Assembly: GCA_027327685.1 (NCBI GenBank)
Contig: DAHVYL010000009.1
Span: 1-11,900 of the forward strand
Length of the DNA: 11,900 bases
Source of the DNA: Candidatus Woesebacteria bacterium
GTDB taxonomy: Bacteria > Patescibacteriota > Microgenomatia > UBA8517
Direction of reading: 5' to 3'
The translations under genes were made by a program, and so were the position numbers. This document shows positions 1 to 5,865 of this stretch, piece after piece; the first letter of the stretch is position 1, and each line of letters opens with the position of its first letter. The notes below the pieces were generated by a model. It had not been told where the DNA came from, searched no databases, and worked only from the letters and a program-made list of their open reading frames with translations.

Positions 1-447
1 TTGCCAACTATGGGAACTCTGGAACGTGGGACGCAAATTGATTATGAAGCTGTCGGTAAAAAACTTCAGTCGGCAGCGCTTTTGAATGACGATGAAAAGT
101 TCTTAGTTTTTGGCAGAGCCAGCTATTTTGCTTCCGGTCTGATCGACGAAAAACTGGATAAACCTTATACGATCTCGCCCATAAGTATGGAAGTCAGGAG
201 TCATATGGCTGTGATAGTTTTGGATAGAGTAGTCTCTCTTTACCAAAGCGGCTCCACGGTACTATTTGACAACCTTAAGAAAGCGGTTTGTGAGACATTT
301 TTGATAAAAAATGAAGATCTTTCTAATGAAAGACTATACTCAGTGTTGGGATCGAGTTTGGACGAATATTTCACCAGGGAGATTAGTGACGAAGTCAAAA
401 AAAATATGGGATTTATCCGGGGAGCTGTTGACCAGGTGATTTCCTAA
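1..447 (+). CDS. Hypothetical protein, probably 5'-truncated by the window edge
   Basis: The frame is open from base 1 and ends with TAA at 445-447. A TTG at base 1 could be a start, but nothing upstream is visible, so the gene may well begin outside the window; an ATG at base 10 is another option. The visible 148 residues are acidic and look mostly helical, without a signal peptide, membrane segment or metal-binding motif. I do not recognise the family. It converges on rpmG with only nine bases between the two stop codons. Codon use resembles the neighbouring genes and no antisense frame competes, so I take it as a real gene of unknown function. Confidence 0.6.
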   Translation: MPTMGTLERGTQIDYEAVGKKLQSAALLNDDEKFLVFGRASYFASGLIDEKLDKPYTISPISMEVRSHMAVIVLDRVVSLYQSGSTVLFDNLKKAVCETFLIKNEDLSNERLYSVLGSSLDEYFTREISDEVKKNMGFIRGAVDQVIS

Positions 448-456
448 ATACTCAGC

Positions 457-651
457 TTATTTAAGTTTTGAAGTTTCTTTGTGAAGTTGTGTTTTTCTGC
501 AAGCCGAGCAATATTTTTTCAGCTCAAGTTTTGAACCCTTTTTTGCCTTTGTTTCCATGTTAACTTTATTCCTGGTTGTAATGTAATTTTGGTTTTTACA
601 AACGGAACAAACTAAAGCTACAATTTCTCGTGCACCGCCCTTTTTTGCCAT
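457..651 (-). CDS. rpmG: Large-subunit ribosomal protein L33 (zinc-ribbon form)
   Basis: This 64-residue basic protein is part of the 50S subunit, near the E site. The L33 pattern is clear: a lysine-rich N-terminus, a first Cys pair at residues 15 and 18 (CSVC), the conserved NYITTRNK segment at about 22-29, and a second Cys pair at 48 and 51 (CSAC). All four zinc ligands are present, so this is the metal-binding C+ type. It is somewhat longer than the usual 49-55 residues because of an N-terminal and a C-terminal extension. The ATG at 651 has no Shine-Dalgarno sequence. A TATAAT lies about 17 bases upstream, which would give a leader of roughly ten bases; read-through from the tRNA-Thr gene just upstream is also possible. 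Confidence 0.93.
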   Translation of the reverse strand: MAKKGGAREIVALVCSVCKNQNYITTRNKVNMETKAKKGSKLELKKYCSACRKTQLHKETSKLK

Positions 652-667
652 GGAGATATTCTAACAG

Positions 668-673
668 ATTATA
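668..673 (-). promoter_or_regulatory. Putative -10 box for rpmG
   Basis: A perfect TATAAT on the minus strand lies between the tRNA-Thr gene and rpmG. It sits inside a short inverted repeat (CAGAT, three bases, ATCTG). The predicted transcription start is near 661, giving a leader of about ten bases. I see no convincing -35 box at 17 bases. Confidence 0.45.
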
Positions 674-696
674 TCTGAATAGTGAATAGTAATCTG

Positions 697-768
697 AGCC
701 TGAGGTGAGGATTGAACTCACGACCCCGGACTTACCAAGTCCGTGCTCTACCACTGAGCTACCCAGGC
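697..768 (-). tRNA. tRNA-Thr (anticodon GGU)
   Basis: The minus strand folds as a full 72-base cloverleaf: a seven-pair acceptor stem (GCCTGGG with CTCAGGC, one G-T pair), a four-pair D stem, an anticodon stem CGGAC/GTCCG around the loop TTGGTAA, a five-base variable region, and a T stem GTGAG/CTCAC with loop TTCAATC. The central loop triplet GGT reads ACC (and ACU by wobble). The discriminator base is T and CCA is not encoded, so a CCA-adding enzyme is needed. It runs divergently from the second tRNA-Thr gene and toward rpmG. Confidence 0.95.
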
Positions 769-780
769 TTCTCGAAGCCA

Positions 781-789
781 ATTATATCA
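781..789 (-). promoter_or_regulatory. Extended -10 promoter of tRNA-Thr(GGU)
   Basis: The minus strand reads TGATATAAT here, an extended -10 element (TGn then TATAAT). It would start transcription near 774, a few bases before the mature tRNA end at 768. There is no good -35 box, as often seen with extended -10 promoters. Confidence 0.6.
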
Positions 790-846
790 AATTATGAAAC
801 CCGCGTCTTTGAAGGAAATGGATGGAATTATACGCTCGGAATAGGA

Positions 847-852
847 TATAAT
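847..852 (+). promoter_or_regulatory. -10 box of the tRNA-Thr(UGU)-tRNA-Tyr operon
   Basis: A perfect TATAAT lies 12 bases before the mature 5' end of tRNA-Thr(UGU), with a predicted start near 859. The -35 region at the usual spacing (around 824-829) is poor. With the opposite-strand box at 781-789 this makes the interval between the two tRNA-Thr genes a divergent promoter region. Confidence 0.6.
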
Positions 853-864
853 ACGGGCATATAG

Positions 865-936
865 GCCGGGGTAGCTCAACGGTGGAGCAAGCGCTTTGTA
901 AGCGCAAGGTTGAAGGTTCGAATCCTTTCCTCGGCT
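865..936 (+). tRNA. tRNA-Thr (anticodon UGU)
   Basis: This 72-base cloverleaf has a seven-pair acceptor stem (GCCGGGG with CCTCGGC, one G-T pair), D stem GCTC/GAGC, anticodon loop TTTGTAA, a five-base variable region, and T stem GAAGG/CCTTT with loop TTCGAAT. The anticodon TGT reads ACA, and ACG by wobble. The outermost anticodon-stem pair (27-43) is an A-A mismatch; the other four pairs are G-C. The discriminator is T and CCA is not encoded. It leads a short operon with tRNA-Tyr 39 bases downstream. Confidence 0.94.
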
Positions 937-975
937 CTGCGGCGCATTAAATACGTCGGTCTGGTTTGTTTTAAA

Positions 976-1060
976 GCTGAGGTGGCGGAGCGGTCAAACG
1001 CACGAGACTGTAAATCTCGCGTCCGAAAGGGCTACTCAGGTTCGAATCCTGATCTCAGCA
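976..1060 (+). tRNA. tRNA-Tyr (anticodon GUA)
   Basis: This 85-base class II tRNA has the long variable arm expected of bacterial tRNA-Tyr. The acceptor stem is GCTGAGG with TCTCAGC, the anticodon stem CGAGA/TCTCG encloses the loop CTGTAAA (anticodon GTA), and the T stem TCAGG/CCTGA encloses TTCGAAT. The discriminator is A, the usual identity base for tyrosyl-tRNA synthetase. CCA is not encoded. It is co-oriented with tRNA-Thr(UGU), a pairing also known from the thrU-tyrU part of the E. coli tufB operon. Confidence 0.95.
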
Positions 1061-1096
1061 CAATAGAATCGTTCCTCGAAAGGATTTGAGGCAAAG

Positions 1097-1249
1097 TTGA
1101 CCCCGCCTTTAAAAGCCTGGCTGCATTCCTGGATAATCCAGGTGGGTAAGCTGCCTTCTTCGGCATGAAAGCCTTGGTCGGACTCCGCTTTCCCGATGCA
1201 CTTTATTTGATCAGGAAATTAAAACCAGATCTTCTATCGACAGGGTCAA
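1097..1249. ncRNA. Candidate structured RNA of unknown type
   Basis: This interval has no ORF but contains nested complementary segments. TTGACCC at 1097-1103 pairs with GGGTCAA at 1243-1249, CTGG at 1117-1120 with CCAG at 1225-1228, and TGCAT at 1122-1126 with ATGCA at 1196-1200. Inside lies a tight three-way junction with single-base linkers: the perfect hairpin CCTGGA-TAA-TCCAGG (1128-1142) and a stem 1144-1151/1187-1194 with one T-T mismatch, capped by a TGCC/GGCA hairpin at 1152-1165. The strand is uncertain; plus would extend the tRNA operon. I could not match it to SRP RNA, RNase P RNA, tmRNA, 5S rRNA or a riboswitch I know. A 6S-like RNA is conceivable from its length only. Confidence 0.4.
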
Positions 1250-1288
1250 TATAATAATACCACGGCGGTCAAACCAAGGAAACTGTGT

Positions 1289-1933
1289 TTAGGAAAACCC
1301 CGGAATAAGTATCTCGAGAAAAAAATTAATTATCGGACCGGTAATAATAGCAGCTAAAGACCTACCTCCGAAAGAGGGAAATATCAGAATCAAGATAAGT
1401 ATCATTCCGAATCTATCCAAAAAGTTATTAAATGCACGGGCTTTCTCCTCCGGCAGAATTCCTGTCAGAATTTTTCCGCCGTCAAGGGGATTAATCGGAA
1501 TGAGATTAAAAACAGCAAGCACAACATTGAATTGGATCAGGTAAAAAAATACCGTAGAAATGCCTGCACCTGGAAATACTACCAAAAAGATTCTCAAAAA
1601 GATCGACAAAATAACTGCAAAGGCTATGTTGGTCAAAGGTCCGGCTAGGGAAATGAGAGCCATATCCTTCCTTGGATGCTGCAGATTATATGGGTCAACA
1701 GGCACCGGTTTTGCCCAACCAAAAAGAAAAGGAGAGCGCAGCAGCAAAAGAGTGAGGGGAAGAATAATGCTTCCGATAGGGTCTATGTGGGGAATGGGGT
1801 TTAGGGTAAGGCGTTTCATGAGCCTTGCGGTCGGGTCGCCAAGCTTTTCCGCCACAAGTCCGTGGGCAACTTCATGCACGATAATTGCCAAAGCAAAGCC
1901 CGCTATACCAAGGATCGGAATTAGTATATCCAT
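1289..1933 (-). CDS. M50 family (site-2-type) intramembrane zinc metalloprotease
   Basis: A 214-residue multi-pass membrane protein with the two signatures of M50 proteases. The zinc motif HEVAH at residues 20-24 sits in the first hydrophobic helix, and NPLDGG at 148-153 lies in a later one and supplies the third ligand, Asp151. The segment FGWAKPVPV at 71-79 and the helix after SLAGPLTN at about 95-102 also fit the small, PDZ-less M50B branch. Such enzymes cut transmembrane substrates, for example anti-sigma factors or leftover signal peptides; the substrate here cannot be inferred. All catalytic residues are present and the length is normal for the compact type. It starts at ATG 1933, without a Shine-Dalgarno sequence, and diverges from rpmB. 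Confidence 0.9.
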   Translation of the reverse strand: MDILIPILGIAGFALAIIVHEVAHGLVAEKLGDPTARLMKRLTLNPIPHIDPIGSIILPLTLLLLRSPFLFGWAKPVPVDPYNLQHPRKDMALISLAGPLTNIAFAVILSIFLRIFLVVFPGAGISTVFFYLIQFNVVLAVFNLIPINPLDGGKILTGILPEEKARAFNNFLDRFGMILILILIFPSFGGRSLAAIITGPIINFFLEILIPGFS

Positions 1934-1961
1934 TGCGGTTTAAGGTAGTTAATAGTATAAT
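1933..1961 (+). promoter_or_regulatory. Promoter of rpmB, overlapping a -10 box for the M50 gene
   Basis: TTGCGG at 1933-1938 and TATAAT at 1956-1961 are 17 bases apart and would start rpmB transcription near 1968. The -35 box overlaps the start codon of the divergent protease gene. On the minus strand TATACT (1954-1959) overlaps the same -10 box and could serve the protease gene, so polymerase could bind for only one direction at a time. Confidence 0.55.
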
Positions 1962-1972
1962 GCAAATCTGGC

Positions 1973-2020
1973 TAAAAGCGAAAAGCGAAGAGATATTTTC
2001 GCCTCGCATTTTAGCTTTTA
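1973..2020 (+). promoter_or_regulatory. Leader hairpin(s) upstream of rpmB
   Basis: The predicted rpmB leader contains a long hairpin. TAAAAGC at 1973-1979 pairs with GCTTTTA at 2014-2020, followed by AAAA/TTTT and GCGA/TCGC, about 15 pairs with one mismatch and one bulge. A second, perfect seven-pair hairpin, GCGAAAA at 1978-1984 with TTTTCGC at 1996-2002, uses some of the same bases, so the two are mutually exclusive. The long form ends nine bases before the rpmB ATG. It could control translation, but no ligand or protein-binding site is recognised. Confidence 0.4.
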
Positions 2021-2029
2021 CTTTTTATC

Positions 2030-2290
2030 ATGGCATATATTTGTGACAATTGCGGAAAAGGAATAGTTCATGGCCGTCAAAGCACTCACGGCAGGGGTGT
2101 TGCTGGTAAACGCTGGAAAAAAAGAGCTCAAAAAACACCAAGAATCTTTAAGCCCAACTTACAAAAAATAGCGGTTGGGGTTTCCGGAAAGAGTGTCCAA
2201 ATGAGGCTTTGTGCAAGTTGCATTTCCAAATTTAGAAAAACCGGGAAAATTAAAAAACCTCAGGCCGTCACAAAAGCCGCTTCCTTATAA
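2030..2290 (+). CDS. rpmB: Large-subunit ribosomal protein L28
   Basis: An 86-residue basic ribosomal protein of the 50S subunit. The start MAYICDNCGKG and the later block HGRGVAGKRWKKR followed by PRIFKPNLQKI match the L28 pattern, in which a glycine- and basic-rich stretch precedes the RxFxPNLQ motif. Two Cys pairs, at residues 5/8 and 61/64, form a zinc ribbon, so it is the C+ type like the L33 in this window. It starts at ATG 2030, with the T-rich sequence TTTTTATC before it and no Shine-Dalgarno. Its last 31 bases overlap the 3' end of fmt on the other strand. Confidence 0.93.
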   Translation: MAYICDNCGKGIVHGRQSTHGRGVAGKRWKKRAQKTPRIFKPNLQKIAVGVSGKSVQMRLCASCISKFRKTGKIKKPQAVTKAASL

Positions 2291-3144
2291 CCTTCCTTAA
2301 ATTGTTTCCAGGACACGGGGCCTTTTCCTTCAAGCTGCACTTCATCCAGGATCAATTTTCCTTGATCAAGATGTGCTTTTAGAAGTTTAAGCCGCTTGGT
2401 TGTCAATTTTTCTTCGCCAACCTTTAGCCTTATCAAAGTCCAGGCTCCAGGCCAGGAGTGCATTGCTCTGATAAATCTTTCCGCCTCCTCCGGACTTTTT
2501 GTGTCCATGTCAATGAAACCATCTTCCCTTTTCAGTATTTTGGTAAATGTAGCTTTTCCCTCATTCTGTTTTTTGGGTTTGATCTTTCCCTGAATATAGG
2601 GAGTCAGTGTTTCGATGAGCAGTCCCGCCGACCTTTCAAAAAGCCTTCCTCTTAAGGCCTCGGCAGTATCGGTGGGTAAAATTTCCTCCTTAAATTGAGA
2701 GACAATTGGTCCATGATCCATTTTTTCGTCCATTTTGATTATCGAAAGGCCGGTTATGCCGTCTCCATTGGCAATGGCAGCAGGAACCGGGGATGCACCT
2801 CTATATTTGGGAAGGAGGGATGGGTGAATTACCAAAATACCCTGGGGAAAAGAATTTATGACATCTTTTCTTAAAATCTCGCCATAGGAAGCCAAAATCC
2901 CGATTTTTCCATCCGGCGGATTTTCAAGCAACTCATTTGCCGAATAATAGATGGGAATTTTATGTTCATGCGCCCATTTATCAATTGGTGAGTATGCAAG
3001 GATTTGTTTTCTACCGACGGGTTTGGGCGGTTGCGTAACTACAGCGGCAATGGGGGACTTGCCCGGGCCAGCGACGAACTTTTTATGGACCGCCTTCAGG
3101 ATGGGCAAAACGTAATCCGGTGTACCAAAAAAAACTATTTTCAT
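2260..3144 (-). CDS. fmt: Methionyl-tRNA formyltransferase, with a variant active-site motif
   Basis: Fmt transfers a formyl group from 10-formyl-tetrahydrofolate to initiator Met-tRNA. The 294-residue product starts MKIVFFGTPDYVLPIL, the usual N-terminal nucleotide-fold motif, and carries HPSLLPKYRGASP at 107-119, with a C-terminal tRNA-binding domain from about residue 200. I chose ATG 3144 over an in-frame start seven codons upstream because it fits the family start and makes an ATGA overlap with the def stop, suggesting translational coupling. His107 and Asp143 of the catalytic triad are present. The conserved Asn two residues before the His (Asn106 in E. coli) is Val105 here, encoded GTA. 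The fold is clear; whether activity is retained is uncertain. Confidence 0.92.
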   Translation of the reverse strand: MKIVFFGTPDYVLPILKAVHKKFVAGPGKSPIAAVVTQPPKPVGRKQILAYSPIDKWAHEHKIPIYYSANELLENPPDGKIGILASYGEILRKDVINSFPQGILVIHPSLLPKYRGASPVPAAIANGDGITGLSIIKMDEKMDHGPIVSQFKEEILPTDTAEALRGRLFERSAGLLIETLTPYIQGKIKPKKQNEGKATFTKILKREDGFIDMDTKSPEEAERFIRAMHSWPGAWTLIRLKVGEEKLTTKRLKLLKAHLDQGKLILDEVQLEGKGPVSWKQFKEGYKEAAFVTA

Positions 3145-3674
3145 ACCAGTTCCACTTCCTCCCACTCATCACCCTCGATTTTATAAAGAGGTTTACCTTC
3201 GCTTAAAAGATGGTCTATAAAAAGGATGCCTTCCAAGTGGTCGATCTCGTGCATGATTATTTGGGCATGGAACCCTTCAAACGTCTCTGTCAGGGAGTCT
3301 CCCGACTCGTTCAGGTATTCAATAGTGATTTTAGGCGCGCGCTTAAGGGGCCCGTAGTAATAGGGTAAAGAAAGGCATCCCTCCAGGATTTCTTTCTTGC
3401 TTCGTGAAGATTTGGAAGAACTGGCTTTATTCTTGACTCCGATTACTTTTGGATTGATGACAACCCTTTCAAAGTTCTTATATTTTGCCAAAAAAATTCT
3501 TAAGTTTTTTCCGATTTGCGGGGCTGCCAGACCCACGCCCTCGGGATTCTTCTGGACATTCAATGTATCTTTCAGGTCTCTTATGAGATCTCTGGTTTTT
3601 TTATCGATTTTGGCGACAGGCTTCGATTTCCTGCGTAAAATCGGATTGCTTGAAAGCAGCACTTTTCTAATCAT
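3141..3674 (-). CDS. def: Peptide deformylase
   Basis: Deformylase removes the formyl group from the N-terminal Met of new proteins, using a metal held by one Cys and two His. All three family motifs are present: GVGLAAPQIG at 46-55, EGCLSLP at 98-104 with the metal ligand Cys100, and HEIDH at 142-146 with the catalytic Glu143. The 177-residue length is normal. Between motifs 1 and 2, a Ser/Lys-rich stretch (about 82-94) replaces what is usually a short acidic turn. It is the first gene of a def-fmt operon, the classic pairing of enzymes of the formyl-Met cycle, and its TGA overlaps the fmt ATG. The ATG at 3674 has no Shine-Dalgarno sequence. Confidence 0.95.
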   Translation of the reverse strand: MIRKVLLSSNPILRRKSKPVAKIDKKTRDLIRDLKDTLNVQKNPEGVGLAAPQIGKNLRIFLAKYKNFERVVINPKVIGVKNKASSSKSSRSKKEILEGCLSLPYYYGPLKRAPKITIEYLNESGDSLTETFEGFHAQIIMHEIDHLEGILFIDHLLSEGKPLYKIEGDEWEEVELV

Positions 3675-3713
3675 ATAAGTTTAATTTTTTCCGAACAAGA
3701 CTACCACACCTGA

Positions 3714-3722
3714 ATTATACCA
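3714..3722 (-). promoter_or_regulatory. Extended -10 promoter of def-fmt
   Basis: The minus strand reads TGGTATAAT, an extended -10 element with a perfect TATAAT. The predicted start near 3707 leaves a leader of about 33 bases that is A/T-rich before the ATG and has no Shine-Dalgarno sequence. No -35 box is evident. Confidence 0.6.
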
Positions 3723-3738
3723 AAAAATCGGCACATTT

Positions 3739-3755
3739 AAAAGGAAAAGCCTTTT
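3739..3755 (-). terminator. Weak hairpin at the 3' end of the Wzy-like gene
   Basis: AAAAGG at 3739-3744 and CCTTTT at 3750-3755 can pair around a five-base loop at the stop codon of the minus-strand membrane protein gene. With only two G-C pairs and no real U-run after it, this is at best a weak terminator. Confidence 0.2.
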
Positions 3756-5805
3756 ATTTGATGCTTTCCAGGTACTGTTTTGTCATGGAGTCTGCCGGGT
3801 CAATATTTGTGAGAATATAATTAAGTTCCTCTTTTGCCTCCAAATTCTTTTGGGCGTCGATTAGTAGAATCGCGTATGCAAGTCTGGCTTCCTTGTAATT
3901 AGGTTTTAGCTCAATAGTTTTTCTGAGTTCGGAAACGGCCAAATCGTTTTGTCCTATCCTGGAATAAATCAGTCCCAAATTATATGAAAGTTTGGCATCC
4001 GTCGGAGCCTGGGTGACTGCCGGAATCAAGATATCCCTTGCGTTAAGAAGATAATTGGGGTTTAGGGCCGAGAGCATAACGAAAACCCCAAACTCGACTC
4101 TCTTCAGATTCACATTTGCGGGGGAAAGATTAACTGCTTTTATGGAGCTTTCGATAGCAGCTTCTGCCAACTGCGATGCGGTTTCCGTCCCTCCCTCTTG
4201 GTTATTATATGCAAGGGCAAGATTGGTATAGGCTCTGGCCAGTTCGCCAAAATAAACACTTTGACCCGGCGCCAGTTTGATTGCACGGTTTAAATACAGA
4301 ATTGCCATGTCCTGTTTGCCTACCTTACCGTAATTGGTGCCGGTTGCATAAAGATAATCAGCATACCAGTATCGGCAGATGGTAAAAATCACTCCCAGTC
4401 CGCCGATGGCAACAATCCAGCCCAAGATTTTTTGATTGGGTGAAAGACTTGTGCGGTCTTCTTTTTCTGCTAAGTCTGTACTCACGAAAATTATTGCAAA
4501 TGCCGGATAGAGATAGAATAAAAGCTGTATGGGAACAACCGAAAAACCGAAAAAGTTTGTAACAAGAATTGAGGAATATCCGGCCAAAAGCGCAATTTCC
4601 AAATTATGGCCTTTCGGTTGTTTGGAATCTTCTTGTGGCTTGTACATCTTGATTATTTGACAAACGGCAAAACCAACCACTACCAAGTAGGCAAGAATTC
4701 CTACCGTACCGGTGTTGGCCATGAAATTGAGATATTCATTGTGTGCCTTGTTGTAGATATAGTCCCACTCCGATGTCAGGTTGTGGGCCGCGGGGCGATA
4801 TTGGTAATAGGAATAGGCAAACGTTTCAACACCGGTTCCGAAAATGGGGTAGTGCTTCCAAATCTCGACTGCTCCTTGCCAGACAATTTTACGGATTATC
4901 CCGGATTCCGTCCCGCCGGTTTCCAGGGCGGTTCCTCCGGTTTGTGTGATAGTCTCCGGTTGGCTATTTTGGCTTCTGGCAACTACATTGAAAATACTTG
5001 GAGTCAGTTGTGTTCCGAAAAGCACCGCCATTATCACAAGAATAATGTTGGAGACAAGAAACTCCTTAATGTATTTAAACTTGTATTTAAAAAACACAAG
5101 TCCCCAGAATATAATTTCGGCGACCCCAAAACCCAAAAGTCCCGAGCGGGAACCGGTAAAAAGAAGGACGGTAAAAAAAAGAGTAGAAAGAAAATAGGGG
5201 ATAACCGATTTAAGGCCTACTTTATTCTCCTTTTGTTTAGTAATTTGAGCCCAGGTTATCGGAGTTAGGGCTACTATCCAGGCGGCAAGCCAGTTGGGTT
5301 GGCCCAGTGTGGAAAAGACTCTGGATTGCACATCTTGCTGCCAGATGTCTTTATCAATCCCAAAATGTTCCAGGACGCCGTAAGCCGAGACGATTACTCC
5401 TGACCAAAGTGTGAGATTGACAAGCTTTTTTGCACCCTTTTTGCTTATGTTTGAAACGAAAGCCCAATAGAGGAGGAGATAGGAGACGGTGGAGGCTAAA
5501 CCCCCGTTAAATCTTGAGTAATACCCCAGCCGGGATGTTAAAGGATCAATTGAAAGCAGCGTTGAAATTATTTGCGACCCCAGAAAAACAAGAAGAGGAA
5601 TATCTAACATTGTGCGACGAAAGATGAATTTTCTTTCCGAGATCATTTTCATTATCCAGGCAGATACAATGAGAGTCGTCAGAAGATATACGACAATCAT
5701 TTTGTTAAATTCGAAAAGCTCCGACGTGTAGGGCCAAAGAATTAAAGGAACCAGAAAAAACAAAATGCCGTATAAAGATAAAATTATTTTTTGGGAAGAC
5801 TTCAC
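3754..5805 (-). CDS. Wzy/O-antigen-ligase family membrane protein with C-terminal TPR repeats
   Basis: A 683-residue protein in two parts. Residues 1-480 have about a dozen hydrophobic helices typical of Wzy_C polymerases, ligases and PglL-type O-oligosaccharyltransferases. GSRSG at 218-222 holds the conserved Arg, a soluble loop spans about 275-350, and HNEYLN at 355-360 followed by a Gly-rich helix is the family hallmark. Residues about 498-670 are helical repeats; the clearest TPR units are at 498-530 and 605-638, the latter ending in ELKPN. Such proteins join lipid-linked glycans to a polymer, lipid or protein. Without LPS genes in view, a surface polysaccharide or glycoprotein role is likelier than O-antigen. 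The start is GTG 5805, almost directly at the predicted transcription start. Confidence 0.85.
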   Translation of the reverse strand: MKSSQKIILSLYGILFFLVPLILWPYTSELFEFNKMIVVYLLTTLIVSAWIMKMISERKFIFRRTMLDIPLLVFLGSQIISTLLSIDPLTSRLGYYSRFNGGLASTVSYLLLYWAFVSNISKKGAKKLVNLTLWSGVIVSAYGVLEHFGIDKDIWQQDVQSRVFSTLGQPNWLAAWIVALTPITWAQITKQKENKVGLKSVIPYFLSTLFFTVLLFTGSRSGLLGFGVAEIIFWGLVFFKYKFKYIKEFLVSNIILVIMAVLFGTQLTPSIFNVVARSQNSQPETITQTGGTALETGGTESGIIRKIVWQGAVEIWKHYPIFGTGVETFAYSYYQYRPAAHNLTSEWDYIYNKAHNEYLNFMANTGTVGILAYLVVVGFAVCQIIKMYKPQEDSKQPKGHNLEIALLAGYSSILVTNFFGFSVVPIQLLFYLYPAFAIIFVSTDLAEKEDRTSLSPNQKILGWIVAIGGLGVIFTICRYWYADYLYATGTNYGKVGKQDMAILYLNRAIKLAPGQSVYFGELARAYTNLALAYNNQEGGTETASQLAEAAIESSIKAVNLSPANVNLKRVEFGVFVMLSALNPNYLLNARDILIPAVTQAPTDAKLSYNLGLIYSRIGQNDLAVSELRKTIELKPNYKEARLAYAILLIDAQKNLEAKEELNYILTNIDPADSMTKQYLESIK

Positions 5806-5812
5806 AATCTAA

Positions 5813-5821
5813 ATTGTAGCA
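5813..5821 (-). promoter_or_regulatory. Extended -10 promoter of the Wzy-like gene; possibly a leaderless transcript
   Basis: The minus strand reads TGCTACAAT, an extended -10 element. Transcription would start at about 5805-5807, at or within two bases of the GTG start codon, so the mRNA would be leaderless or nearly so. Confidence 0.5.
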
Positions 5822-5836
5822 TACGGCCGGAAACCC

Positions 5837-5865
5837 TTTGCATCTTTTCGGTAAATAGGTATACT
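5837..5865 (+). promoter_or_regulatory. Promoter of mreB
   Basis: TTTGCA (5837-5842) and TATACT (5860-5865) are separated by 17 bases. The predicted start near 5872 leaves a leader of about nine bases with no Shine-Dalgarno sequence. The -35 box lies just upstream of the divergent promoter, so the two could compete. Confidence 0.55.

Noticed and set aside
596..781. A 61-codon minus-strand open frame
   Set aside because: It covers the tRNA-Thr(GGU) gene and overlaps rpmG in another frame. Its translation shows the SSVVEHGLGKSGVVSSILTSG-like pattern typical of translated tRNA genes.
1074..1091. Hairpin CCTC...GAGG after tRNA-Tyr as an intrinsic terminator
   Set aside because: No U-run follows on either strand, so it does not meet the usual criteria; it may belong to the candidate RNA.
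1097..1249. SRP RNA (4.5S) or RNase P RNA as identity of the structured region
   Set aside because: The SRP core GGUCAGG...GGAAG...AGCAGCC and the RNase P GAGGAAAGUCC and ACAGAA elements are absent on both strands.
1250..1255. TATAAT on the plus strand just before the end of the M50 gene
   Set aside because: It has no -35 or TG extension and would only drive antisense transcription; A/T-rich sequence makes a chance match likely.
1560..1943. A 127-codon plus-strand open frame
   Set aside because: It is antisense to the M50 protease gene, which carries the HEVAH and NPLDGG motifs; the plus frame has no protein-like features.
4606..5268. A 220-codon plus-strand open frame
   Set aside because: It lies wholly antisense to the Wzy-like gene, whose frame shows family motifs and membrane helices; the antisense translation is low-complexity and matches nothing.
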